Part shown: in pieces, positions 10,485 to 22,814 of the stretch
Layout of the letters: every line of letters begins with the position of its first letter
Position numbering within the stretch: the stretch's first letter is position 1
DNA from: Paramarasmius palmivorus
Taxonomy: Eukaryota; Basidiomycota; Agaricomycetes; Agaricales; Marasmiaceae
Direction of reading: 5' to 3'
NCBI GenBank assembly: GCA_037176845.1
Contig: JAYKXP010000024.1
Location: 558,001-622,000 of the forward strand
Length of the DNA stretch: 64,000 nt
The notes under the pieces: model-generated
Databases searched by the model: none
What the model saw: only the letters and a program-made list of their open reading frames with translations
Told to the model about the DNA's origin: nothing
Made by a program: the position numbers and the translations under genes

Positions 10485-12199
10485 ATGGCGGACACAAACA
10501 ACGTTGAGGAGACACTTGTCTCTCGAAGGTCTAAACGAAGTACCGCAGGGAATAGGTAACCACTATTGCCTTTACACGGATTTATGAACCAATGTATAAT
10601 TTGCCCCGTGCAGGATGCAAGCTGCTATGGCTGAGATGGCTATTGAAGATCCAGAAGCAGACGACGATCAAGACTTCTCAGTTGAAATCTGTAATACTCG
10701 CCACTCTCCGCCACAAAGCATATGAACTCATGAACTCACACCATGGCTAGATGAAGAAGACGTCTTTGAATCAGACTTCGAGAGCACAGATGAAGAAGAG
10801 GCTCAGCGTGAGGAGACAGAGGCAGGGGAGAAGGATGCGCAGGTCGAGGAGAAGCAGGCCCGGAAAGTGTGTTATATTCGTCCTAGTGTTACACTTGACC
10901 CAAATCTAAATGCGACTTTCAGGCAGCTCGTTCACGACTCGAACGTGCTACAGCAGCGGCGCATGCTCGCCAGAAGATGACGTTCAACCCTACAGCTACT
11001 CAACCGAAACCTCCGCCGAAACCAAAACGCCAGACCGAAGCGAGTGCAGAAGAGATACGTCGCACTAAGGCCGCTAGGTCGGGAAACAGGCAGAGCAAGA
11101 GGTCACATACAATCATGAATACATCCGCAACATTTGAACGTCTCAAGAAATCGGAACAACAAAAAGTATGTGAATAACTCGTGGCTTCGCAGATACACTG
11201 ATATTGGCCCTGTTATCTGCAGGCTCTCCAAGCACCCAAGAAAAGCAAGAGCGAAACTCGTGCTCTCACCCAAGCAGAACTTATTGCCCGGGCTTTGGAC
11301 AATGAAGAAGGTAATACGGTTGAACATCGAGATTACCTTCAGAATGAGGAAGAGAAGCGTAAACGTGCGCGCGTTTCGAGGGAAACCGTCAAAGGACCTC
11401 TTCTGCGATGGATCAGCAAAGGTGAAGAGGTCAAAATGTCCATAGTTGAACCCGGAACAACCTATCAAAATGGCCATACGCATTCGACGTCCTCCAGGGG
11501 TACGCTGGCGCCTTCCCTTTCATCCGATTATCAAAGTGCAACACCACAGGATATTGCAGCACTACCTTCCTCCAGTACGACAATCACGGCCATAGCCAAT
11601 CTGAAGGATGACAGCTCGATGTCATCAGCAAACGTTAATCATCCTTCTTCATTAACACACCAAAGCGCAACAAACGAACCGTCGACCTCTTACAATCCAC
11701 CACCAATTCCAGAAACCGCGACCATCTTTACCTCTTTGTTGCAAGCCCATCAACAACCAACGCCTCAACTCCAAGTTGTCGAGAAGCTGGAACTTCGTAG
11801 TCGCAACTACCTTGTGCATGAACTAGATCAACAAGAAAACACGCCTAAACCCCAGTGGTCCGAAACTATGGAAGCAGTGTTTGGTGATCATGTCAGATGG
11901 GAAGACGTGAAAGTGTACTCTGGGAAGTCGAGACCATTCTGTGGGTATTCTATTCTTCCTGATAGTATTTCCTTATACTTATTACCTGATGTCAAGCGCG
12001 CATACGGCAAACGTGCCCTATCACAGGTTTACAGGCCAGGTATCTTGACCCAAGGACGGGTGTGCCATTTGCTAATGTAGAAGCTTATCGGACCCTCACA
12101 AGCCTCTTGAACCACGAGTATATGTGGTCGCCTGCTCTCGGGTGCTATACTAGAAAGGCACCAGGAGCAATATCCAATGAGGCCCAGGATACCTCTTGA
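10485..12199 (+). CDS. VPS72: SWR1-complex subunit VPS72/YL1 (Swc2)
   Basis: Histone H2A.Z-H2B chaperone of the SWR1 chromatin remodeller. Exon 1 gives MADTNNVEETLVSRRSKRSTAGNR, the conserved YL1 start; the next exons give an acidic H2A.Z-binding stretch (EEDVFESDFESTDEEEAQ). Then come ALTQAELIARALDNEEGN and EHRDYLQNEEEKRKRAR, both YL1 signatures. After a Ser/Thr/Pro-rich linker, the last intron joins RPFC to ARIRQTCPITG, restoring the C-terminal YL1_C domain LQARYLDPRTGVPFANVEAY. The stop is at 12197-12199. Reading straight through instead of splicing gives a false end near 12080. All hallmark parts are present. Confidence 0.93.
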
Positions 12200-12413
12200 C
12201 CTGGCTTGGAGTTTTTGTATTGTACATTACATCAAGAAGGTACCTTTTGAAATGATATCGAAGTGCTATATGGCTATCCAATGAATATGCAGCGTATTCC
12301 GCGCTCGTAATCAGACCCTGCAATGTATTACCCATTGTGAGACAAACGCCAGCATTTACATATATTCAAACAGATAGATAGGTCATGTTCATGACTCGTA
12401 GAAGCAAGTAGCC

Positions 12414-15370
12414 CTACCGCTTCTTTTTCTTTCCTCGTGCGCGTGTTGTACCCCCTCTGGCACTATTAGCGGCACCTCGGTTCGAAGGTAAACCACGCAT
12501 TTTCGAGGGAGGTGTCGTCAGTGTGTTGGCCTCGCTAGCCATTCCAGAAGAGATCCCGTCATCATCAGAGTCTGTCACATTCTGTGAGGCCTGAAGTAAA
12601 GATGCACTTGGAATGACTGGAGGTCCTGCATCAGAAGCTGCATTCAAGTCTTCGTATCCACCTGGCATGCCATGATCGGGAGGTATTTCAGTGGTTTGAG
12701 CAGGCCCCAGCGATGATGAGGCAGGGGCGTTGGGTGTAAAGGACTGTGGAATGAACATAGCCGGTGGTTGTCTTGGAGAGGTTGGCAGAGGCGCGTTGTC
12801 ACCACTGGTATTTGGTGTAAACGCTGTGGCCATGAAGAATGCACCACTAGACAACGGTTGGAAGATGGGTGATATCTGAACTGTATCATCCACCTCGTTA
12901 TGAGAGGAAGGTTCCTCGACACGAACAGGAGGCGGAGGCTGCATTGGTGGTAGAGGGCGAGGAACATCTTGAGGACTGAGGAATTCACGCAGCTGGCGCC
13001 CACTCTCGTCTTCGTCTTGAGCTGAACCAGGCGGGGTCTTGATAGAAGACGTTAGCTAGGATTATGTTATGAGTATCGGTTTCACTCACGGGGGACACAA
13101 CTTCGACATTATAGGATATGTCAGATGGTGTTCTTATGTCGTCGCCTAAGAAACCACTATCCGGAGGTCGATTGGGATCCACGCTCAGATGCTGGTCTAC
13201 TGATGGTCTCGTGTAGAAGCGTGGCGAAGCTGGATTGTACGAAGATGGCGTTGGAACATCGTCAGCTACCGTGGAACTAGTGTTCGGGGGAGGTGGCAAC
13301 TCAGAAGGGTTTGCATAAACTGGCTGGTCCATATTCATTTGTGGGCGAGTGTACATGCCGCGTTCTGGTTGCATCATTGGCGGCGGCGGCGGACCATATA
13401 TACCTGCACCACGCTGACTGCCTGCAGTGGGTGGACGCGATATATAATCAGATCCTGGTTGTACCGGTGGGCGACCATATGTGCCTGCGCTACGTTGACT
13501 GCTTGCTGTTGGCGGGCGGTCGACATAGTCTTTTGGTGTTGGGCGGCTATATGTTCCAGCGCCTCGATGGCTACTTGCTGTGGGAGGTCGTTCTACGAAA
13601 CCGTTCGGTGGTACCGATTTATGGGGCATCTCGTATATGGGATCAGTCGTTGGCGGCGCAGGCCGAGAGTAAATGTCAAAGGGCGCTGGTGGTGGATCCC
13701 TTGTTCGGCTCGATTGACTGCGAGCATTCGAACCGAGACTTCGCTAGATAAAGATAAACGGTGTATTATTAACTCTATTATTGTCGAATTAATGTTGGGA
13801 TTATGAGTACACACCAACGAAGCTTTCCTGTCCATACCACGACTACTACTGGCTGAGGGAGTCTCAACACGAATCGGTATTTCTTCGTGTACAGACGGTG
13901 TACGGGGTTTGTTCGAAGGGGTGTGTGATCTACGACTAGAAGAAACACTTTGCTGCATGAGTAGTGCTTATCTTTAGAAAATTAGAGAGCTAGTAAAGCA
14001 TAGTGGATCTCACTATTGAAGGCTTTCGGCGAAGGTGCTGCTCTTCCATAATGTTTGGACTAGGAGCCTCGTGGATCGTGCTCATAGGGCTATTCCTGAC
14101 ATTCGGATCGCTGAGAATATCCATCTGAGAGATGGAGCGTATCGTCGAAGCAGATTCGGGAGACGATTGCGCTCCTCTATAATGGTGGGGGTGATGATGC
14201 ATCATATTCACCTGCGTACGATACGACCCAGGTGGAGGTATAATTCGAGGCTCAGCCTCTATATCACGCGGAAGTGTCGGGGCAGGACTCGAGGTCATTG
14301 GTATTTGAGGTGATAGTTCATGTTGTGGTGGGAGATGGATGCGATTGTCTTCTGGATTGACGAGAGGAATGAAACCATCCGGAGGGATGGGACTTTGTGG
14401 GTGCTGTAAGGGCGGTGATTGCGGAACGTTGTGAATAATCACAGGTCGTATCGGTTCATCGCTATTCAGATTAAAGGTGCGTTGTGGAATTGGGAGGGGC
14501 GGATCTTCCCGTGGCGGAGCACTGGGCATCCTAGGAGGTGGCGGTGAAGGAGAGCGCATGGCTGGGGGGCTAACTTGAGGGGGTGGAGGTGGTATAGGTG
14601 GTGGCTCACGGATTGGTGACGGCGGTCCTTCTGTACTGTCCGAGTCATTCTCATAGTCTTCATCTTCCATCCGACTATCTGTATATCCTCGGCGGTCATC
14701 GTATTCGATAGATAACCTAGAATCAGAGCCGGAGCCAGAGCCAGAGCTGGTGTAGCCTCTACCCACTCTAGCCTGCTGTAGCCCTTCGACGAATCCTCTC
14801 CGTCTTCCTTCCTCGCGTGCTTCCTGTACGAGTTTTTCGGCGTTCAGCTGCACGGCCTGCCTCTTGTATTTCTCGGCCTTCTTTTCAGCTTTCTTAAACC
14901 GTTCATCGACCTTCTTGAGAGCCTCCTGCAACTGGCGGATTTGATCTTTTGCAATCTCAAGCTGTGTGTGGTACTGTCTAAAAAAATCCGGCTAGGTTAG
15001 CACAAGCATAACCAAGAAAAATGGGGACGCACTGAACCACTGCTGCAGCTTTCTCCGATTCTTGAAGTATCTGAATCTTCTCATTATTGAGTTTGACCAG
15101 GCGAGCCGTGACAAGTAGAACATTCTGCTCTGCTTCATCTGCACGCTGTTTCTGCGTCTGTGTTTGTATTTCCTGCTCCACTAGCTTTGCTTCCAAAGCC
15201 CTGTTCCTCTCTTTCTCCAAAGCTAGGAGTACAGTGAACTCTGTGCTGGCTTTAGAAGATCGCTTCACGGAGATGCGACTTGAGCTTGATCGAAGAGAAT
15301 GATTGTCTGTAGAAAGTCTACGTGGTATAGACAGGGTATCATCGTCCATAATACAGTTAGGAACTGTCAC
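12414..15370 (-). CDS. Proline-rich coiled-coil protein of unknown function
   Basis: A protein of about 880 residues over roughly six exons. The N terminus is Ser/Arg-rich. A long coiled coil follows (EFTVLLALEKERNRALEAKL through DERFKKAEKKAEKYKRQ), ending with EAREEGRRRGFVEGLQQAR. The rest is a Pro/Ser-rich disordered tail with poly-Pro runs and three tandem repeats (13407-13618), ending in a basic RARGKKKKR. Start could be 15370 or the in-frame Met at 15349. I know similar architectures in basidiomycete genomes, but no assigned function. The basic end could be a nuclear signal or membrane contact; this is a guess. Confidence 0.75.
13407..13618 (-). repeat. Three tandem RPPTA repeats inside the proline-rich protein
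   Basis: Three imperfect copies, each with the core RPPTASSxRxAGTY, spaced about 22-24 codons apart (ERPPTASSHRGAGTY, DRPPTASSQRSAGTY, SRPPTAGSQRGAGIY). The DNA repeat unit is about 66-75 bp. Confidence 0.75.
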
Positions 15371-16688
15371 GGCTGCTATTAGTAGAGAGAAATGGGGTCA
15401 AAAATGTGAATATAGACTTACCGCAATCCTAGTACGCTTTGATTGTGGAATTATGTGGCCGTGAGTAAGGGGAATAAGTAATCCAGCATTATCCGAACTG
15501 GCCCATTGTTCGACGCGATTTTATTGTACGCGCGCCAAAGTTCCAAGCACGTGTTGCAATTGCCGACTTTCTTTGCCAAACATCCACCTTGGGTCATAGC
15601 CAAACCATACAAGACACGGAAATTATGGGGTCAGCTATCGGTCGGTAAGCTTGCATCGTGCTTTTAGTAGTAATCTCTTTACATAAATTAGCAACAGGGA
15701 AACCCCAAATTTTGCAAAAATGATCCACAAAGCGACGAACCAAACGACACTCGTTTTGACTCCCGGTAGACAATTCCATGAACAAGAATATTTGGCCAGC
15801 GAGCTGCTGCGAATCGCTTTCTTTGCCGTAATATGCCTCTCTTAAGTAGGATTCAAGGACCGGAACAGTAAACACTTCGGGGCATGAGAGCTACCAAGAT
15901 CATCATTAATCATATCGGCCAAACAAACCAATTTTGTTTAAAACTGTGGGAGACTGTGGGCTCATCGACAAGGTATCGTTGCATTCTTCGACCCGTCTAA
16001 ACCTGAACTTATCTGTGCTTTCAACAAGACCATGCGCTTTGTTTATGAAATGATTCTCGCCACAATTCCACTGCCATTCCAGCCTTCTCGTCTTTCGGAT
16101 CTTCTACTCTCGGTATCAAGAGGATTGGAAGCGAAGCGCCGACAAAAATAGACGGGCAACTCGGTCGAACCCTAATAAACTCCGATATACAGACACGCAT
16201 GAACGACGTCCTCGTGATACTGAGTTTCGGTCTTCGAAACTCCTGGAGCGCAGCCCTCGCTAGGTCATTCCTTTTATGGGATGTAACCATACGGGCGTCG
16301 TCAACTTGCATGGTCCATCTCCTTGTACATCGTTGCGCCATTATATCATCACACTATATCACGGCAGGAACCCAAGAGCATATGCACCCTTCTACATAGC
16401 CCTTCGAACACCCATAGGCTTGCACAAGCCGAATGCAAAGCCTTATCCGCTGATAAGACGTATGATATCCATGCGCGTCTCAGAAGCATTTTGCTTGTGG
16501 TACAATGTTCTCCGGGTGGTTAGGCATCAAATCCCCCTCTCTGCATTCAGTCTGCCAAGGGACCCCACATGAATGACCACCGGTCGGCATAAGAATGACT
16601 AAATCACAGAGGCTATTCCAACGTTATAAAGGATGCAATCAAATCGCTTGCTCGCCACGGTTTACCTTCGGCCCTCTCGACGTTCGCC
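15371..16688. other. Intergenic stretch with unexplained minus-strand coding-like pieces
   Basis: About 1.3 kb. Two minus-strand frames, 15594-15875 and 16021-16341, have protein-like composition (for example QQLAGQIFLFMELSTG and FVDHFCKIWGFPV). I cannot join them convincingly and recognise no domain. They may be the remains of a lineage-specific gene. The last 70 bp is the aminopeptidase promoter. Confidence 0.35.
16624..16632 (+). promoter_or_regulatory. TATA box of the aminopeptidase gene
   Basis: ttataaagg lies about 60 bp before the start codon at 16689, a common spacing for a highly expressed secreted-enzyme gene. Confidence 0.5.
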
Positions 16689-18103
16689 ATGAGACTCCAG
16701 TCATTCTTCTCGCTCCTCGCTGTTGCTCTACCATTGGTGGTGAACGCTGCCCGGACTGTATCTCACGAGGAGATTGAGGAAAACGTCGCTCAGGGTCTCC
16801 GCCTTTTGACTCTGTCCGACGATTCCGATCCTGTATGGAAGACTGAAGAGGAGAAGCTTGAGCTCAAGAGGCAACACATTCCCTTCGTGAGCCTACTCTC
16901 TTTCACGAAGAGACGTTTTCTAACTAATGCTTCATTAGTTCGATGTCACAGATGTCTATGAGGATGAACAAAACTGGCCACCTCTCAACTCCTTTGCTGC
17001 TTTGGCTACCTGTTAGTATCTATATTTCACACAACTTCCGATGGTTAATCACTCCGACGTCTAGACCCTGCACCATCTCACACGTCCTCGATCACACCAA
17101 TTCTCAGCACGCTTTCGATCTCCAACATGCAAGCAGATCTCAACTCATTCACTGCTTTCAACAACCGCTACTACGCTTCGTCGACTGGTGCACAGGCCAG
17201 CGATTGGCTCCTGAACAAAGTCAAGTCGGTAAGCACTACGAGCTCGTTATCCACCAAATCAACTAAATTGCTATCACTATTGTCCAGGTTACTGCGGGAC
17301 GCTCCGATATCACCGTTTCCCAATTCAAACACAGCTTCGTGCAATCTAGTGTTATCGCGAAGATCGCAGGGAAAACTTCGGGTCCCGTCACAATCTTCGG
17401 TGCACATATGGACTCTATTAACCAGAGAAGCCCAAGCAGTGGTCGTGCGCCCGGAGCAGATGACGATGGTTCGGGTACTGTTAACCTGATTGAGGCACTA
17501 CGCGCTCTCGTTGCTGCCGGCTTCCAGCCTTCAACCCCTCTCGAATTCCACTGGTACGCTGGCGAGGAAGGTGGTTTGCTCGGATCCCAGGCTATCGCCA
17601 CCAACTACAGGAACAACGGTGTTAGCGTCAAGGCCATGGTCCAATTCGACATGACCGCATAGTGAGCATTTGCCCTTGGTCGGGATGGTCTAGAACTGAC
17701 CTCTATTTTCCTCTTAGCTTCAGACCGGGTACCACGGAAGTCATCTCCTTCCTCACTGACAATGTCGACGCGGGTTTAACCAGCTTCCTCAAGTCCCTCG
17801 TCGGTATCCACAACAGCATTCCCGCTGCTGATGACAGGGTGAGCACTCCACTCCTTCTGCCATGTAGACCGGGACGATCTAACACATACTTTTCAGTGTG
17901 GCTACGGTTGCTCCGACCACGCAAGCTGGACCAAGGCCGGTTATCCAGCAGCCCTTCCCTTCGAAGCAAACTTCCAGGCTGGTAACGACAACCCCAACAT
18001 CCACACTGACAGAGATACCACCTCTGTCTCTGGCTTCTCATGGACGCATTCCCTCGAATACGTCAAGTTGGCAGTGGCGGCTGCATACGAACTGACTGTT
18101 TAA
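16689..18103 (+). CDS. Secreted leucine aminopeptidase, peptidase family M28
   Basis: Extracellular zinc aminopeptidase that trims N-terminal residues from peptides outside the cell. Signal peptide [20 protein letters not shown], then an N-terminal prosegment. After four or five introns the catalytic domain shows all five metal ligands of the family: GAHMDS (His), GADDDGSG (Asp), AGEEGG (catalytic and ligand Glu), QFDMTAY (Asp) and NIHTDRDT (His). A Cys pair [11 protein letters not shown] matches the disulfide loop of the Aeromonas/LAP1 type. The end is [17 protein letters not shown]. Length is usual for the family. Secretion and activity are inferred from intact motifs. Confidence 0.93.
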
Positions 18104-18322
18104 TCTTTCACGGATTTCGGGGTTACAAAAAGCGATAGATTGTAAGCAACGCAGAATGTAGGTCCAATGTACAACAGTATATATGGCAATAATCGAATTC
18201 GAGAATCACGTTCGTCGATATCAAAGGGGTATATGCTTTCCTGATCAAAGCTGAGATCTGAAATCCTGCATGTTTAAATAAAGACAGCAAATACGAAAGA
18301 ATGTAAGCGTGAGGTTTCAATT

Positions 18323-18812
18323 TCAAGGTGTATCGTGGTCTTCCAGCTGCTTGTATCCTTTCTTTTGACTGAGTGGAGCGCTGGCGTCCTTGTCGCCAGA
18401 CAAACTCTTTGAAAGTCGTTGATTTCTTCGTCTTCTCACGAGCCAATAAATGAGCGCTGCCAGAAGTAAGGCCCCTACAACTGCAAATACTTTGTCAGCA
18501 AAGGTTCAACATGTTGAAGAAATGACACCAACTAGAACCAACGACAATTCCTGCTATCTTTGCGGCTTTAGGGTCTTTAGGGCATGGTATCTGTTGGTGA
18601 CTTTCAAAGTAAGGTTGAGTCAGCTACACACAATGGCACAAGAAAGGAGTAGACTATCTTACTTTTCGTCGTAACATTTATTTTTCGTCCGATAAACGAC
18701 CCGATTCTTCTTTTTTCTCGCGACGAGTTGGGGATACGCCCCTTCGTTGCCAGCCACCTGCAGGATACAACAAGAAGAGACACAAGGCCACCTCCAACGG
18801 GAGTGATAGCAT
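18323..18812 (-). CDS. Small single-pass membrane protein (candidate)
   Basis: A likely gene whose 5' exons are not settled. The well-supported 3' part reads IPCPKDPKAAKIPGIVVGS, then across an intron (gttggtgt...ttgcag) IVGALLLAALIYWLV followed by RRRRNQR and a polar tail ending at the stop 18323-18325. This is a transmembrane helix with a strong basic stop-transfer on the inner side. A signal peptide starting at 18812 (MLSLPLEVALCLFLLYP) would give a type I topology. Between them a cysteine-containing exon (KNKCYDEN) seems real but cannot be joined in frame to the signal peptide without a short or unusual intron. Function unknown. Confidence 0.5.
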
Positions 18813-19097
18813 CTTGGGGAATGGATCAATGGGACGAAGTCATATAGCAGATAGCGTTCCCTTATACCTTCTATGAAGGCGGTGTCGGTTAAGTTTGAAC
18901 GGGAAAACCTGTGACCTAATTCATGGGCGCACGACTTTCACTCATGTCGTCAACAGCTTTCATGATGAAGCTGTCTTTTACGGGGCGGCTACAGCCGCCA
19001 CATTGCGTAAAGGTGTGTTCGAAAAGCGGTCTTTTGATCCACGGGAATACATTGCTGAACAGCAGGAGGAAACCGACGAACTAAAACCCTATGCATA

Positions 19098-21359
19098 CTA
19101 TATAATCCAATAGTAGAGTCTCCATAAGAAGCGAGATCTTCCCTCCGTCAGCCGCCTCTTTCTGCGTTCGTTATCCAACTTATCCTCCTCCAAATCCTCT
19201 TCATATTCATCCCGGTAAAGATCGACTGTATTCACATCCACTAGATCGCTATACCACCATCTTCTCTTGTTTTGAACACCACTCACATCTGCATCTAAGA
19301 GGGGGGTTAAAGGTGTTGGTGTATCGGAAGGAATGGGATGACGTGTACGTTTGTTTTCGTTCGGTCGTATGAGCATCCAAAGGATGGTCATCACGAGCAT
19401 GATGGGTAGCTCGATGTAAAACGAGAAGAAGTCGACTACATCAAACTTGGGTATGACGGAGGTCCATCCCTGGACTGTGAAAGGCGTAAAACTCAGTGGT
19501 GTATGTCATAGCTGTCAATCGGGGACTTACTGATAATCAGGCATGAAACAGCTATGATCTACCACCACAGAGGTTGCTGTTAGATCCAAGCACAGGACTT
19601 TATAACCGACGAGTAACGCACCACAAAGTACGGGCCCCACGGCCACGTCCATTTCGCACGGAATTTGAGTTCCTCGAGGGACCTTCCTTGCTTGATCCAG
19701 GCTCTCCTGAATCTCCAACTTGCTAGCCCAATCGACACCCAGGCAATCTCAACATCGGGTGTAAGCGATCAACTGGACCTCATACTGACAAGGGGCTTAC
19801 CTGGTTTGAAACACCAACGATATTCTGCAGCCAGCCCCAAAGCGTTCCACTTCCGATGAAACTGCTTCCAAAGCACAAGGCACTGATACTACTGGTCAAG
19901 AGAAGGGAAGGTAATGGTACACCTCTAGAAGTTGTCCACGAAAAGATTTTGGGCGCTTGACGAGGCGTGGAGGTTGCGAGGCCATACAGCACGCGGGTTC
20001 CTGCAAAGAGTGCGTGGTTTCCGGCGGAGAGAACGGATGTGAGAATGACAGTATTCATGAAAGAGGCGGCAGCAGCTAGGAAGGAAGGGTAAGCATTTGT
20101 ATCACAACATGGGAGAGATATGTACGCACTGGAACCGATCTCCTGGAATACGATGGTGAATGGTGAGGTTGTCGAACTCCTGTTCGAGAGATTTGGATAT
20201 GTATAGGGTACTGAGTCTATTTAGCCACTAAAGCGCTGTAACATGGCATTGGTAACCTACCGTTCAATCCAATAAGTAGAATACAAAGGATGTAGAAAAT
20301 CAATATCCTTCCAGGGACAGTCAGTTGCCAGGTAGCGATGGCGCCGTCGATAAACTTACCGCCAAAATACAAACTTAACAACGCGGGGCATGTTTTTTGA
20401 AGGGTTCCTCGTTTCTCCGGCCGTAATACCCAAGCTCTCTGTTCCTCCGTCTGTAATGGCCAATTCAGTAAACTAGAACTTACAGAACGAGATATACGCA
20501 CATGCAAAACTTGCAGTCACAAACACTCTAGCAAAGCCACCAAATCCACCCACAAACGGCGCCCCGGGAATGTGCCAATTTCGTCCTCCAATATATGAAT
20601 GCTCAGTGTTAACTCCGACATTGACCAAGATGCCTATGATAATGAAAACAATGATCGTCGCGACTTTGAGAGATGCAAGCCAGTATTCTATGGTGATGAA
20701 TCAATGCGAATGTCGTGAAGCATGATCCTGTCAGTATTTACGCACCAAGCTCCCCGTAAGCCTTCACATGAATAGCATTGATCCCCACTAAGAATGCCCA
20801 GAATAGCAAACTGATCACCCATGTGTGCCAACTCGTCCAATATTGAAGTACCAGCTGAGCCGCTACGAGATCCGAAGCCACTGAGATAGCATCGTTTGCC
20901 CAATAGTTCCACGACAATGCGAATCCATAAGACGGGGAGAAGAACCGAGTTGCATAGGCGTTAAACGATCCTGCGACAGGATATTGGGTCGCCATTTCGC
21001 CTAGAAGCAGCAAAGTGACATATACGATGAACCCGACGAAAGCATAACATATAAGAATGCTTGCGGGACCTCCCTGTGCAAGAGATCGGCCAGTACCTGA
21101 TATGCTGTTAGTGTTCCCATCGTACAGCCAATTTAATGGCACACGCACCGAGAAAAAGTCCTGTTCCAATGGTCCCTGCAATCGCAATCATCTGAACTTG
21201 CCGAGCGGAGAGGCCTCTCTGCAAACTATGATGGATTCTGTCCTGGACTTCCGGAGACACATTTTCGAGATCTTCAGTAGAGTTTTGCCCTTCGGTCGCG
21301 CCGTATGCACCATTTTTCTTGGTGGATGTCGACGACTGAGGCCTATCCAAAGTGGACAT
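19098..21359 (-). CDS. Amino-acid permease (yeast YAT/APC family)
   Basis: Plasma-membrane amino-acid/proton symporter with twelve predicted helices, split by many introns. The N-terminal cytosolic tail ends SLQRGLSARQVQMIAIAGTI, the first helix has GTIGTGLFLG, and then come SLAQGGPASILICYAFVG, GEMATQYPVAGSF, RFFSPSYGFALSWNYW, FACGGTESLGITAGETRNP, the helix VILTSVLSAGNHALFAGTR and the AWVSIGLASWRFRRAW region. The C-terminal tail includes VDVNTVDLYRDEYEED, usual for fungal permeases. Substrate cannot be fixed from sequence. The very C terminus (to 19098) may be spliced differently. The start at 21359 gives a polar head with several Lys and Ser residues. Confidence 0.88.
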
Positions 21360-21676
21360 GGTGGAAGTGGGAAAGCCTGACGCTGGGAATTCGGTTCAGC
21401 ATCAAAAGAGAATTAAAAAGTGAGTGAGTGATGGTGACGCGGGATGGCGCGATAGTAGGGACACTCTCGGACCTTGCGCATCATTGATCTCCTCAACGCT
21501 TCTACTACCATGACCCTTGATGCGAGTATTTGGTTCAGAAGTCTCCGCAGAGAACGTGGTCATGCATAGCGGCCTGGGATAGTGGCCATCGAGCTTGGGA
21601 AACTTCACTATCCCGTGAGACGCCTCGTGTCGCATTATAAAACGGCCTGAAGACATCCCCTTGGTCAACTTCCATC

Positions 21677-22579
21677 ATGTCGTTCGTATTCCCAAAGGTG
21701 AGAAACAAGTATTGGAGTAAGTCCGAGAGCCAAGACTGATACAACATGGTACAGATATTGATTCAGAAACCTACTCGCGATCCTGATGGAGCCTGGAACT
21801 TTTTCGACGGCGCCTTGAAGACCTGGACTATTCATTCGGACACCAACACCTCTACTACTCGTCAGGTGTTCAAGCATTCAAATCCCCATACTGGGAATGG
21901 TCGTGCCTCCACCGCAACGCGTAAGTGATTCTTGTCAAAGTACATTGGAGACCTCACACTGAACGCCATGTGCTCAGCACCATACCACTGGCACATCTAT
22001 CAAACGGAGCGCTTTGATGTGGTGCGGCTAGGTTGAATACTAAGTAACAGGTCGCGACCCTAATGCAGAATGTCGTCAGAAAAGTGGCGTATTGTGCTAT
22101 GACCTTGATGGGAAGCTGGGCAAACTCCAGGCTGGCGAAACCTTAACGATACCCCCAAGCCGAAACCATACTGTTCGTACCTCTATCTACACTGAAGTTC
22201 TTCACCCAATATCTTGTGCAGTTCTGGGCCGACCCTGATACCAAGACGGACCTTGATGTGCACATAACCCTCTGCGATGGGCCGAATAAGGCGTTAGTGT
22301 CCCGTACGATTCCCAGTGAAAGTATTCCTAACAACCAGTCACAGGCTAGACGACGTGTTTCTCCTCAACTTTTACGGTTACCTATCCTCGGTAACCATGC
22401 GAGGAGAGGCCCCAAATATTTTACAAATGCTTGCCTTTCTTGATCACGCCGAAGTGGTACTGGCGGACTTTCCATTGGGTACAGGAAGACTGGCCAATAT
22501 TGTGCTAGGTAGGTGGATTGGACGAGGGCTGGCTGGTTATCAGGTTGAATATAAGGAATTCAGCGAAGACAGTGAATAA
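21677..22579 (+). CDS. Cupin-fold protein
   Basis: RmlC-like jelly-roll protein of unknown reaction. A tiny first exon (MSFVFPK) is followed by ILIQKPTRDPDGAWNF. The cupin core reads PPYHWHIYQTERFDV, then GVLCYDLDGKLGKLQAGETL and IPPSRNHTFWAD. The histidines of HWH plus a Glu and RNHTF fit the two cupin metal motifs. The C terminus is a helical tail (MLAFLDHAEVVLADFP, then LGRWIGRGLAGYQ) that may be membrane-active. The intron after FDV is short or ambiguous (37 nt with gttgaat...atgcag). Proteins with this layout are common in fungi, often near metabolic genes; none is near here. Confidence 0.75.
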
Positions 22580-22814
22580 ATTATTGTGTGTTATGTACAA
22601 ACTCCTTGTACATGGTATATTTTCCGCATTCATATAGAAACCTCGGTATCACCCAGTTATAGTGATGTAGTATCAAGCGAAAGCTTGCGTCTTTAAGTTT
22701 AAGGTACCCGATACTCGCAAAAACTAGCAAATCGATTAGGAAAATAGTCCCAGAAACGAAGAAAATAATGATAATTGGAAAAATGGTCCATGATTAGATC
22801 ATTGCGGTCCTGCC

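Noticed and set aside
18895..19113. 72-codon plus-strand frame near the permease 3' end
   Set aside because: It partly overlaps the permease tail on the other strand and has no recognisable features.
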